Assembly (NCBI RefSeq): GCF_013386825.1
Contig: NZ_JACARC010000027.1
Coordinates: 62,001-126,000, forward strand
DNA from: Pseudomonas sp. IPO3778
GTDB taxonomy: Bacteria > Pseudomonadota > Gammaproteobacteria > Pseudomonadales > Pseudomonadaceae
DNA length: 64,000 nucleotides
Direction of reading: 5' to 3'
In this document: one piece after another, positions 46,430 to 54,827 of the stretch
Layout of the letters: every line of letters starts with the position of its first letter
Position numbering within the stretch: position 1 is the first letter of the stretch
The notes under the pieces: model-generated
What the model was told of the DNA's origin: nothing
Databases searched by the model: none
What the model saw: only the letters and a program-made list of their open reading frames with translations
Made by a program: the position numbers and the translations under genes

Positions 46430-47847
46430 GGCTGCACCTCCAGTACTTTGCCGGGGTTGAGCAGGTTTTTCGGGTCGAGAGCGCGCTTGATGCGGCGCAT
46501 CAGGTCCAGCTCTACCGGGCTTTTGTAGCGGCCCAGCAGGCCGACCTTGCGCTGGCCAATCCCGTGCTCGGCGCTGATGGAGCCGCCGTGGGCGTGGGCG
46601 CTGTCGTGCACCAACAGGCTCAGTTCGGCGTAGTTGCCCATGTGCTCGTCGACCGTTGAGTCCAGCGGGTGGGCAACGTTGTAATGCAGGTTGCCGTCCC
46701 CCAGGTGCCCGAAGGTGAAGTTGCGAACGCCGGGAAAATGCGCCTGCAACAGCGCATCGGTATGGGCGACGAAGGCGACGATTTGCGAGATGGGCACCGA
46801 GATGTCGTGCTTCATATTGCGCCCGGCGCGTTTCTGCGCCTCACTCATGTTTTCGCGCAACAACCACAGGGCGTCGCTTTGGGCCAGGCTTTCGGCAATC
46901 AGGGCGTCAGCCAGCAATGACTGTTCGAAGGCTTCGCCGAGAACGGTCTCGAAGGCTTCGCGGGCGTGGGTTTCGCCGTGGTTATCCGACAGTTCCAGCA
47001 GAGCAAACCAGGGCTGGCGAGCGTTCAGAAACGGTTGTGGGCCTTCGGGAAACTGCTCCCGCAGCAGCGCCAGGCAATCGGCGCTGAGCAGTTCGAACGC
47101 AGTCAGATTCGCACCGAAACCGGCGCGGGCATGGGACAGAAACGCCACCGCCTGGGCCAGTTCATCAAACGCCAGCAGCGCGGTGGCCTGGGCCTTGGGC
47201 AACGGGAACAGCTTGAGGGTGGCCGCGGTGATAATGCCGAGGGTGCCTTCGCTGCCGACGTATAAATCCCGCAGGTCGTAGCCGGTGTTGTCCTTGCGCA
47301 ACCCCCGCAGGCCGTTCCAGATCTCGCCTTCGGCAGTCACCACTTCCAGGCCCAGGGTCAACTCGCGGGTGTTGCCATAACGCAGCACGGCAGTACCGCC
47401 GGCATTGGTGCCGAGGTTGCCGCCAATGGTGCAGCTGCCTTCGGCGCCAAGGCTCAGCGGAAACAATCGATCGGCTTCGCGGGCCACGTCCTGGATGTTT
47501 TGCAGGATGCAGCCGGCTTCGACGGTCAGGGTGTCGTTGTCGGTATCGATCACGCGTACCCGGTTCATGCGGTCGAGCAACAGCAATACCGCGCGGCCAC
47601 TGGCATCCGGCGTCGCGCCTGCCATCAGGCCGGTGTTGCCGCCCTGCACCACGATGGGCGCCTCCAGGGCCACGCATGCTCGCACCACGGCGGCGACTTC
47701 TTCGGTATTGGCAGGGTGCACCACCGCGATTACCTGACCGGTGTAGCGGCCCTGTTTGTCGGTGAGGTACTGGGCGGCCTCGTCACCGCGCTGCACATGG
47801 GCAGCGCCGAGCAATTGTTGCAGGGTGGCGAATAGCGGTTCACTCAT
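46426..47847 (-). CDS. FAD-binding 2-hydroxyacid dehydrogenase, GlcD/D2HGDH type (473 aa)
   Basis: This is a VAO-family flavoenzyme. The N-terminal PCMH domain has IVVQGGNTGLMAGATPD and GSCTIGGNLGTNAGG. The C-terminal substrate domain has the HLGDGNLHYN metal-binding motif, and the end reads AEHGIGQRKVG and LDPKNLLNPGKVL, as in D-lactate, D-2-hydroxyglutarate and glycolate dehydrogenases. The start at 47847 (MSEPLF) overlaps the binding-protein stop by eight bases. Its likely task is to oxidise a D-2-hydroxyacid to the 2-oxoacid, which the adjacent aminotransferase could then aminate; a mercaptolactate-like substrate is a guess. Confidence 0.9.
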   Translation of the reverse strand: MSEPLFATLQQLLGAAHVQRGDEAAQYLTDKQGRYTGQVIAVVHPANTEEVAAVVRACVALEAPIVVQGGNTGLMAGATPDASGRAVLLLLDRMNRVRVIDTDNDTLTVEAGCILQNIQDVAREADRLFPLSLGAEGSCTIGGNLGTNAGGTAVLRYGNTRELTLGLEVVTAEGEIWNGLRGLRKDNTGYDLRDLYVGSEGTLGIITAATLKLFPLPKAQATALLAFDELAQAVAFLSHARAGFGANLTAFELLSADCLALLREQFPEGPQPFLNARQPWFALLELSDNHGETHAREAFETVLGEAFEQSLLADALIAESLAQSDALWLLRENMSEAQKRAGRNMKHDISVPISQIVAFVAHTDALLQAHFPGVRNFTFGHLGDGNLHYNVAHPLDSTVDEHMGNYAELSLLVHDSAHAHGGSISAEHGIGQRKVGLLGRYKSPVELDLMRRIKRALDPKNLLNPGKVLEVQP

Positions 47848-48646
47848 GGCTGTACTGCTCGTGCAAATCACGCAGGGCCTGGGACGGCGCCATGCCGGTG
47901 CGTTCGCCCAGCGCGATCAGCCAGCCGCTGCGGTGCCAGTCGCGCACGATGGCGTCGAGCTTGGCCTGGGTGTCGTGCTCGCCCTTGCGGATCCAGATCA
48001 CGGATTTGGACGGGATCAAATCCCCCGGCAACGGAATCTCGTAACCGGACCACTCGGCATCGTCCAGCAGCGCGTGCATGGTCGGGCTGACGTGCACCGC
48101 CGCCACACAGCCATTGCCGCGCAACGACAACAGGGATTCAGACTGGCTGCGGAACGCCTTGATCTGCGCGCCGTAGGTTTCCTGCAACGGCTTGATGAAG
48201 TTGCTGCCCTGGGACACGCACACCGGCTTGCCTTTGAGGTCGGCCCACTGGGTGATGCCGGCGCCTTTGCGGATCAACGCTGCGCCGCCGACTTCTTCAT
48301 AGGGCGTGGGCACGTAGTCGAGGATCTCGGCGCGCTCGTCGGTGTACTGCATATTGGCGATCAGCACATCGACCTTGCCCTGTTGCAGGAACTGCACGCG
48401 GTTGGGGGCCAGTACCGAGACGGTCTTGGTCTCCACGCCCAGCGCCTGGCCGAGGCCCTTGGCCAGTTCGACGTTGTAGCCCAGGTGTTCGCCGGTCTTG
48501 GGGTCGAGGGTGCCAAACGGCGGGCCGCTGAGAATCACGCCGACGCTGATGGCGTGGCGTTGCTGGATCTTGTCGAGGGTGGCGTCGGCATGGGCCAGGC
48601 TGGCGCACAAGGCCAGGCCGAGAACGGTCAGGTGTTTTAATCTCAT
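47840..48646 (-). CDS. Periplasmic amino-acid-type substrate-binding protein, copy 2 (268 aa)
   Basis: A signal peptide (LTVLGLALCASLAHA, cleavage before DATLDKI) precedes a family 3 solute-binding fold with RVQFLQQGKVDVLIANM and VGGAALIRKG. No lipobox is evident. It is about half identical to the product of the gene just upstream, with the same DATLDKIQQRH start of the mature protein. The two are adjacent with a two-base gap, so this is a tandem duplication that has diverged. It probably delivers a related ligand to the permeases of this operon. Confidence 0.93.
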   Translation of the reverse strand: MRLKHLTVLGLALCASLAHADATLDKIQQRHAISVGVILSGPPFGTLDPKTGEHLGYNVELAKGLGQALGVETKTVSVLAPNRVQFLQQGKVDVLIANMQYTDERAEILDYVPTPYEEVGGAALIRKGAGITQWADLKGKPVCVSQGSNFIKPLQETYGAQIKAFRSQSESLLSLRGNGCVAAVHVSPTMHALLDDAEWSGYEIPLPGDLIPSKSVIWIRKGEHDTQAKLDAIVRDWHRSGWLIALGERTGMAPSQALRDLHEQYSHE

Positions 48647-48648
48647 GC

Positions 48649-49485
48649 TCAGGCGCCCTTGAACTGTTGCTGCAATTCCACCAGCGCCGGGGACGCCGGG
48701 GTGATGTGGTTGCGGGTCTGGGCTTCGATCAGCCAGCCACTGCGGTGCAGCTCCTTGATGATCGGGTCGAGCCTGGCCTGGGTATCACTCTCGCCACGGC
48801 GAGTCCAGATCACCGACGGGGCCGGATTCAGCTCGGGGCTGATGGCGCGGTAGTCTTTCCATTCGGCGCTGTCGTTGACCAGCGGGTTGATCAGGGTGGA
48901 GTCATGTACCGCAGCGACGCAGTTGTTGCCGCGTAGGGCCAGCAGGGATTCGGAGGAGCTTTTGAAGGCCTTGATCTGCGCGCCAAGCTCGGTCAGCGGC
49001 TTCACGTAGCTGCTGCCCTGGGAGGTGCACACCGGCTGGTCCTTGAGATCGGCCCAGCGGGTGATGGTGCTGTCCTTGAGTACCGCTGCGGTGCCGCCGA
49101 TCTTGTAGAACGGCGTTGGCACGAATCCGAGAATCTCGCCCCGCTCGGCGGTCCACTCCATATTGGCGATCAACAGGTCGACCTTGCCCTGTTGCAGGAA
49201 CTGCACGCGGTTGGCCGGCAAGACCTGCACCAGCTGTACCTCGGCGCCGAGTTGACGGCCCAGCTCGTTGGCCAGGTCAACGTTCAAACCCTTGGGCTTC
49301 TGGGTGACAGGATCGATGCCGCCAAACGGCCCGCCGGAGAGCAGCACGCCGACCACCAGCACATGGCGCTGCTGGATTTTGTCCAGGGTCGCATCGGCCT
49401 GGGCCACCGTGCCGCCGCCCAAGGCAATCAATGCCGCCAGGACCACAGGCAACCTTCGTTTTACCGCCGCGCGCACAAACCCCAT
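48649..49485 (-). CDS. Periplasmic amino-acid-type substrate-binding protein, copy 1 (278 aa)
   Basis: This is the first gene of the ten-gene operon. A signal peptide (LPVVLAALIALGGGTVAQA) is followed by DATLDKIQQRHVLVVGVLL and a family 3 binding fold with NRVQFLQQGKVDLLIANM and LVNDSAEW. The adjacent paralogue shares the overall frame but differs around the ligand-contact loops (CTSQGSSYVKPL versus CVSQGSNFIKPL are alike, TSLINPLVN versus SPTMHALLD are not), so ligand range may differ. A 240-base gap to the divergent LysR gene holds both promoters. Confidence 0.93.
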   Translation of the reverse strand: MGFVRAAVKRRLPVVLAALIALGGGTVAQADATLDKIQQRHVLVVGVLLSGGPFGGIDPVTQKPKGLNVDLANELGRQLGAEVQLVQVLPANRVQFLQQGKVDLLIANMEWTAERGEILGFVPTPFYKIGGTAAVLKDSTITRWADLKDQPVCTSQGSSYVKPLTELGAQIKAFKSSSESLLALRGNNCVAAVHDSTLINPLVNDSAEWKDYRAISPELNPAPSVIWTRRGESDTQARLDPIIKELHRSGWLIEAQTRNHITPASPALVELQQQFKGA

Positions 49486-49666
49486 GAAACTCCCCTCATT
49501 AGCGGCCGGCGTACCCCGACCTGATGGGGGGGCATGCTAGGGAGAGTGCCGGGCGAACGGAAATTCAAATATCTCATATCGTTATAACTTGCCGTGTATG
49601 GACGACCTTGTTTTTGGCCATATACTTGCAATCACTGGGTCCGATAAAAACATCGCACAACAAAAC

Positions 49667-49687
49667 ATAAACATCTGTAATGTTTAT
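49667..49687. promoter_or_regulatory. Perfect inverted repeat between the sulfur operon and its LysR gene
   Basis: ATAAACAT (49667-49674) and ATGTTTAT (49680-49687) form a perfect 8-bp palindrome with a five-base centre. It contains T-N11-A steps (T68/A80 and T74/A86), the shape of LysR-type operators, and lies 38 bases before the LysR start. Binding by the adjacent LysR protein is inferred from position. Confidence 0.5.
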
Positions 49688-49725
49688 CTTCGCACCCTTG
49701 ATATAAAAAACGCCCTGGAATGGCC

Positions 49726-50586
49726 ATGTCGACCCTCGATCTCGAACTGCTCCGCACCTTTATTGCCGTGGTCGACCACCACAGTTTTGCCGAAGCCGGC
49801 ACCCATCTGGCACGCACACAATCTTCCGTCACCCAGCATATGCAGCGCCTGGAGCAACAAGTGGGCGTCAGCCTGTTTGAAAAGCGTGGCCGGCAAAAAC
49901 AGCTGACGGAGCCGGGGATGCAACTGTTGCGGCATGCACGGCAAATGCTGTCGCTGAATGACGACGCGCTTAATTCCCTGCGGGAAAGCAGCCTCAGCGG
50001 TGTGCTGCGCATCGGCTCGCCACACGACATCGCCGACACGATCCTGCCGCCGATCCTCAGCCACATCGCCCGCTCGGCACCGCGACTGCGCCTGGAGATC
50101 GACGTGGGCCGCAGCCCGTTCCTGATGGATGACTTGCATCGGGGCAAGGTCGACATGGTGATTTCCACCCGGGCCGACGCCAACCTGGAAGGCTTTGCAT
50201 TACGCACTTCCCCAGTGTGGTGGATCTGTTCGGCGCAGTACATTCACTCACCGAGCGAGCCTTTACCGTTGATTCTGGTGGATGAACCAAGCATCTATCG
50301 GCGTTATGCGCTGGAGGCGCTGGAGCGGGCGAATATCCCGTGGAGGCAGGCGTACCTGGCATCGAACCTGATCGGCATCAAGGCGGCAACCCGCGCAGGG
50401 TTGGGCGTGACCCCACGCAGCATGGAAATGCTCGGGCCGGACATGCGGGTGCTGGGAGAGAACGATGGGCTGCCGAGGATGCCGGAGGTGACGTATTACC
50501 TGTGGATCCGCCCGAACACGGCGAACCCGATTGCGCGCAAGGCGTATGACTTGATCAGGGCCAGCCAGGGGCTGGCACTGGGGTGA
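49726..50586 (+). CDS. LysR-family transcriptional regulator (286 aa)
   Basis: The N-terminal winged helix (DLELLRTFIAVVDHHSFAEAG, then a QSSVTQHMQRLEQQVG recognition region) is followed by a periplasmic-binding-type effector domain (about 90-286, starting VLRIGSPHDIADTILPP). I prefer ATG 49726 since TGGA lies six bases upstream; ATG 49720 is in frame. The gene is divergent from the ten-gene sulfur operon and is the obvious candidate for its control. The effector could be the imported thiol or a product, which sequence cannot tell. Confidence 0.92.
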   Translation: MSTLDLELLRTFIAVVDHHSFAEAGTHLARTQSSVTQHMQRLEQQVGVSLFEKRGRQKQLTEPGMQLLRHARQMLSLNDDALNSLRESSLSGVLRIGSPHDIADTILPPILSHIARSAPRLRLEIDVGRSPFLMDDLHRGKVDMVISTRADANLEGFALRTSPVWWICSAQYIHSPSEPLPLILVDEPSIYRRYALEALERANIPWRQAYLASNLIGIKAATRAGLGVTPRSMEMLGPDMRVLGENDGLPRMPEVTYYLWIRPNTANPIARKAYDLIRASQGLALG

Positions 50587-50591
50587 CACCC

Positions 50592-50690
50592 GTAGGAGCG
50601 AGCTTGCTCGCGAAGGGCGTTAACGGTAACGCGGGAAACCTGATAGCCAGCGGCGCTCTCTGGTTTTTCGCGAGCAAGCTCGCTCCTACA
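50592..50690. repeat. REP pair (REPIN), GTAGGAGCGAGC class
   Basis: The arms GTAGGAGCGAGCTTGCTCGC and its reverse complement flank a spacer with GGCGTTAACG / GGCGCT elements. The core differs from the other two classes in this window. It lies between the LysR stop and the convergent dnaQ stop. Confidence 0.88.
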
Positions 50691-50706
50691 GGTTTTCCAG
50701 GCGTCG

Positions 50707-51453
50707 TTACTGCTGGGTCAATTGGGTCCACAGCGCCGGGGCACCGGCGGATTTTGCGATCGCCTCCAACCGTTCCGCGTGCTCGACCATGTCCTGCTCG
50801 CTGGCACGAATGATCGTGGTGAGCTGGCGATCCGCTGGCAAGCGGCGGATTTCCGACGGGCGATTGCCTGAGCCTTCTGCCGAACCGTTGCCGTCTGAAG
50901 CATTACCGGCCAGGGACAGGCTGGTCTGGCCGCCGGTCATGGTCAGGTAAACGTCGGCGAGAATCTCGGAGTCGAGCAAGGCGCCGTGGAGTTCACGGCC
51001 GGAGTTGTCGACGCCATAGCGCTTGCACAACGCATCGAGGCTGTTGCGCTGGCCCGGGTGACGCTCACGGGCCATCATCAAGGTATCGAGGATCGAGCAG
51101 TGCCGGGTGATATCCGCCCGATCAGCTGCGCCCATCAGCGCGAATTCGTTGTTGATGAAGCCAACGTCGAACGCCGCGTTATGGATGATCAGCTGTGCGC
51201 CGTTGATGAACTCGAAGAACTCATCGGCCACTTCCGCAAAGCGCGGCTTGCCCACCAGGAATTCGTTGGTGATGCCGTGGACACCGATGGCGCCTTCGTC
51301 ACTTTCCCGATCCGGTTGCAGGTAGACGTGAAAGTGCCGGCCGGTGAGGCGGCGCCCCATCAGTTCGACACAGCCGATTTCAATGATCCGGTGGCCGTCG
51401 GTCACCGGCATACCGGTGGTTTCGGTATCGAGTACTACTGACCTGGTAACCAT
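50707..51453 (-). CDS. dnaQ: DNA polymerase III epsilon subunit DnaQ (248 aa)
   Basis: DnaQ is the 3'-5' proofreading exonuclease of the replicative polymerase. Exo I (VLDTETTG, with catalytic D9 and E11), Exo II (HNAAFDVGF) and Exo III (HGALLDSE) are all present, so it should be active. A QTSLSL clamp-binding motif follows the exonuclease domain, and the C-terminal tail (ADRQLTTIIRAS to the end) should contact the alpha subunit. Upstream, rnhA is not adjacent, although it usually is in pseudomonads; a 486-base gene-free gap lies there instead. Confidence 0.97.
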   Translation of the reverse strand: MVTRSVVLDTETTGMPVTDGHRIIEIGCVELMGRRLTGRHFHVYLQPDRESDEGAIGVHGITNEFLVGKPRFAEVADEFFEFINGAQLIIHNAAFDVGFINNEFALMGAADRADITRHCSILDTLMMARERHPGQRNSLDALCKRYGVDNSGRELHGALLDSEILADVYLTMTGGQTSLSLAGNASDGNGSAEGSGNRPSEIRRLPADRQLTTIIRASEQDMVEHAERLEAIAKSAGAPALWTQLTQQ

Positions 51454-51897
51454 AAAAAGTAAATAACCTCGGCATAGAAGCCCTATGGTAGCAGCCCTGG
51501 CGAAAGGTATGCTTCCAGAAATCGGCTAAAAACCGTAAAAATAATTAATGAAAAATATAAAGTCTGACATTCACCCGAGCCAGTATCGAGGCCAATGTGC
51601 TCTTTGGCTCAGCTACCAGTTGCCGGCGCGGGCAGTCTTGATTTGACGGCATGCTGCCGGGCTGCTTCGCCGAGATCTTCCTGACGGCGCAATGGCGTGA
51701 CGCCCCCTGCTCTCTCTAGCCACCTTTAAGTTGATATCCAGCCCGCACAAACATCGAGCACGCGCGCCCGAAGTCGGGCAGATAAGTAACAAGTAACACC
51801 GCCGGCCCCGCCCTCCACCGTCCCGCTGATTGCGCCAAGCCCTTATAAACCATGCTCCAGGCCGCCGGCCAAAAACTGGCACAGGCTTTGCTTTGCT
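51454..51897. other. Gene-free interval upstream of dnaQ
   Basis: No convincing coding frame, tRNA or mobile element was found. An AT-rich patch at 51515-51570 probably contains the dnaQ promoter (minus strand). The rest is GC-rich with no strong repeat. The segment joins the conserved dnaQ locus to the catabolic GntR block and may be a junction of rearranged DNA. Confidence 0.5.
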
Positions 51898-51931
51898 CTG
51901 AAAATCATCTGATATATCAGATGATTTTCAG
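51898..51931. promoter_or_regulatory. 34-bp perfect palindrome just before gntR, probable operator
   Basis: The sequence is an exact palindrome with no loop, centred between 51914 and 51915, around the core TGATATATCA. It overlaps the region just before the AGGAG ribosome site of the GntR gene. A symmetrical site here fits autorepression by a dimeric FCD-type GntR protein. A transcript from upstream could also fold it as a hairpin. Confidence 0.75.
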
Positions 51932-51939
51932 GAGTGAGC

Positions 51940-52629
51940 ATGTCTGAACCGACCGATTTTACAAGCCGTCACCCACCCGCCACGGCTCACACAAAAAGCG
52001 CAGCGCAACTGCGCGAGCTGGCCTATGCACAAATCAAGCAGCGGATTATCAGCTGCGAGTTTCGCCCGGGCGATGCGATCAACGAGGCAAAGTTGACTGC
52101 TGCACTGGGCATCGGCCGAACCCCCATCCATCAAGCGCTGCACCGCCTGGAAGTGGAAGGCATGGTCACGATCATGCCGCGCAAGGGCGTGATGGTGACG
52201 GCCCTATCGCTTAACGATGTACTCGACATGATCGAAGTGCGCGTCAGCAACGAACAGCTGTGCGTCAAGCTCGCAGTTGAGCGCGCCAAAACCACTGACA
52301 TCCAGGCCATGCGCGACATTCTGGAGCGCACCCCTGCCCTTTTAGCCAAGCACGACGTGGCCGGGCTGATGTCGCTTGACCTGGAGTTTCACATGTCGAT
52401 TTCGGCCGCCGCCCACAACCGCGTGCTCGCCGAGTTGCTGCGCAATCTGCACGAAAAACAGGCTCGCTTCTGGTACCTGACCTTGTCGGAAAACCACCAC
52501 AGCGAACGCATCTACCACGAACACCTGCAAATCCTTGAAGCGGTGGAACAGCGCGACGGCACCGCCGCCATCGCCGCGATCCATCACCACATTGATGATT
52601 TCCGCCGCGCAATCATGCGCACGCTTTGA
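51940..52629 (+). CDS. GntR-family (FCD) transcriptional regulator (229 aa)
   Basis: The N-terminal winged helix (YAQIKQRIISCEFRPGDAINEAKL, then GIGRTPIHQALHRLEVEGMV) is followed by an all-helical FCD ligand domain (about 95-225), whose metal-site histidines are likely among DLEFHMSI, YHEHLQIL and IHHHIDDF. Start 51940 is preceded by AGGAG; a GTG six bases upstream is possible. It heads a block with DUF2848, amidase and MFS genes, which it probably controls along with itself through the palindrome at 51898. Confidence 0.93.
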   Translation: MSEPTDFTSRHPPATAHTKSAAQLRELAYAQIKQRIISCEFRPGDAINEAKLTAALGIGRTPIHQALHRLEVEGMVTIMPRKGVMVTALSLNDVLDMIEVRVSNEQLCVKLAVERAKTTDIQAMRDILERTPALLAKHDVAGLMSLDLEFHMSISAAAHNRVLAELLRNLHEKQARFWYLTLSENHHSERIYHEHLQILEAVEQRDGTAAIAAIHHHIDDFRRAIMRTL

Positions 52630-52651
52630 TCACTCACTACGAGAAGCTTTC

Positions 52652-53329
52652 ATGACTCAAATGACTTTCCACGTCGTCGGCCAAGGCGAACACCAGGCCA
52701 GCATCAAACACCTGATCATCGCAGGCTGGGCGGGACGTAACAGCGAAGCGGTCGAACACCACATTGCCGAACTGGAAGCGCTGGGCGTACGCCGGCCTAC
52801 TCAGGTACCGTGCTTCTATCGTGTGTCTGCCAGCCTGTTAAACAACGCCGAGACTATTCAGGTGCCGGGCAAGGACTCCTCCGGTGAGACCGAGTTTGTA
52901 CTGATCCCGAGCGAGCAAGGCCTGTTGATCGGCCTGGGCTCGGACCACACCGACCGCAAGGTCGAAAGCTATGACGTGACTGTGTCCAAGCAGATGTGCG
53001 ACAAGCCCATCGCCCAGCAGGTATGGCGCTACACCGAGGTACAGGAACACTGGGATCACCTGGTGATGCGCACCTGGCGAGTGCGTGATGGCGTGCGAGC
53101 GCTGTATCAAGAGGGGCCGGTGACCAACCTGCTCGCGCCGCCAAGCCTGCTCGCAAAACTCAATAACGACGCCGCGTTGCCCGCCGATACGGCTATGTTC
53201 TGCGGCACGCAATCGGTGATCGGCGAGCTGGGTTACGGCGAAGCCTTTGAAATGGAACTGTTCGACCCCATCCTCAACCGCAGCCTGCGCCACCAGTACG
53301 GTGTCGAGCCGCTGCCTGTCGCTGAGTAA
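52652..53329 (+). CDS. DUF2848 family protein (225 aa)
   Basis: The segments SGETEFVLIPSEQGLLIGLG, SDHTDRKVESYDVTVSKQM and FCGTQSVIGELGYGEAFEM match what I know of DUF2848, a family of unknown function that appears related to the fumarylacetoacetate hydrolase fold; the DHTDR and E-type residues would then be metal ligands. There is no signal peptide. The start at 52652 has GAGAAG upstream and follows gntR by 22 bases; the amidase gene follows by seven. The conserved pairing with an amidase suggests a hydrolytic or decarboxylating step on the same compound (inference). Confidence 0.85.
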   Translation: MTQMTFHVVGQGEHQASIKHLIIAGWAGRNSEAVEHHIAELEALGVRRPTQVPCFYRVSASLLNNAETIQVPGKDSSGETEFVLIPSEQGLLIGLGSDHTDRKVESYDVTVSKQMCDKPIAQQVWRYTEVQEHWDHLVMRTWRVRDGVRALYQEGPVTNLLAPPSLLAKLNNDAALPADTAMFCGTQSVIGELGYGEAFEMELFDPILNRSLRHQYGVEPLPVAE

Positions 53330-53336
53330 ACCCACG

Positions 53337-54677
53337 ATGACCACGATTGCAGAATTCGCCCAGAAGCTTGCCGAGGGTCGCACCACCAGTGAGGCACTGG
53401 TGACCGAGGCATTGAACCGTATTGAAGCGCATCGCACAGCGGGCGGCACGGCCTATATCAGCGTCGACGCCGGCAGCGCCCTGAACGCTGCACGGGCCAG
53501 CGACCTGGCGCGTGCATCCGGCTATGTGCCGTCGGCGCTGGCCGGGCTGCCCGTGTCGATCAAAGACTTGTTCGACGTGGCCGGGCAAGTCACAGCAGCC
53601 GGCTCGCGGTTACTCGCCGATGCACGGCCCGCCCGCGACGATGCGGTGGTCGTCGAGCGCCTGAGGGCGTCCGGCGCGATCTTGCTCGGCCGCACCAACA
53701 TGAGCGAGTTTGCCTTTTCCGGCCTGGGGTGGAACCCCCACTACGGCACGCCGCTCACGCCGTGTGCAGACGGGCGCATCGCCGGGGGTTCCAGCTCCGG
53801 CGCCGCCGTGAGCGTGGCACTGGGCATGGCGGTGGCTGGCTTGGGCACCGACACCGGTGGCTCGATTCGCATCCCCGCGGCCTTCTGCAACCTCACTGGT
53901 TTCAAACCCAGCGCCAGCCGTGTGTCGATGTCCGGTACCTTCCCTTTGGCCGCCAGCCTGGACTCGGTCGGCGCACTGTCAAACAGCGTCGACGACTGCA
54001 TCCTGCTGGACCAGATACTCAGCGGCCAATCGCTGGATACCCCTGCCGCGCCGCTGGCCGGGTTGCGTCTGGCTGTGACCCGCGACGTGGTGCTCGACCA
54101 ACTGGATGCCACCGTGGCGGCAGCGTTCGAGCGCAGCCTGGACCTGCTCGCCAAGGCAGGTGCACATATCCGCTGGTTCGACTTCCCGGAGCTGCATGAA
54201 CTGCCACGCATCAATGCTGCAGGCGGGCTCACGGCCGCCGAAGCCTGGCAGGGCCATCGCCAGTGGCTCGAAGGCGACCGCAGCGAGGCTTACGACCCAC
54301 GCGTTGCACAACGCATACGCCGTGGCGCGGCCATCAGTGCAGCCGATTACCTGGACATCCAGGACGAACGTCAACGCCTGATCAGCGTGGCGCGTGAACG
54401 CCTGGGCGACGCCGATGCGTGGTTGCTGCCGAGTGTCGCGGTGGTGCCGCCAAAACTTGCCGACCTGGCGGATGACGCGGCTTTTTTTGCCACCAACGGC
54501 CTGGTATTGCGCAATACCAGCGTGCTCAACTTTCTGGACGGCTGCGCCCTGAGCCTGCCTTGCCAGCGTGGCGACGAACTGCCCGTAGGCTTGTCGATTG
54601 CCGGCCTGCACGGCCAGGACGCACGGGTGCTGCAAGTGTCTCGTTCGATCGAGGCGCTGTTACGCCAGAGCACGTAA
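53337..54677 (+). CDS. Amidase-signature family hydrolase (446 aa)
   Basis: The Ser-cisSer-Lys catalytic set is intact: lysine in PVSIKDLFDVAG, the cis-serine in GTDTGGSIRIPA, and the glycine/serine-rich GGSSSGAAVSVALG. Length fits family members such as GatA-like amidases and aryl or allophanate-type hydrolases, but it lacks features that would mark it as GatA, and no gatB or gatC is near. The start at 53337 follows DUF2848 by seven bases. A small stem (54684-54700, GCCGTTG/CAACGGC) follows the stop. It probably hydrolyses an amide brought in by the downstream MFS carrier. Confidence 0.9.
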   Translation: MTTIAEFAQKLAEGRTTSEALVTEALNRIEAHRTAGGTAYISVDAGSALNAARASDLARASGYVPSALAGLPVSIKDLFDVAGQVTAAGSRLLADARPARDDAVVVERLRASGAILLGRTNMSEFAFSGLGWNPHYGTPLTPCADGRIAGGSSSGAAVSVALGMAVAGLGTDTGGSIRIPAAFCNLTGFKPSASRVSMSGTFPLAASLDSVGALSNSVDDCILLDQILSGQSLDTPAAPLAGLRLAVTRDVVLDQLDATVAAAFERSLDLLAKAGAHIRWFDFPELHELPRINAAGGLTAAEAWQGHRQWLEGDRSEAYDPRVAQRIRRGAAISAADYLDIQDERQRLISVARERLGDADAWLLPSVAVVPPKLADLADDAAFFATNGLVLRNTSVLNFLDGCALSLPCQRGDELPVGLSIAGLHGQDARVLQVSRSIEALLRQST

Positions 54678-54827
54678 CGCACTGCCGTTGAGCCAACGGC
54701 GGGCGCGACCAGCCCTTGGTTCACTTATTGACTCACAGCAAAAATTCCACGGCGGCCGCCCGTGCGCCCGCACTCGCCTGCCAATCGGCTTGCGTACTCC
54801 ATGCGCAACGAATTGACGAGACAACTT

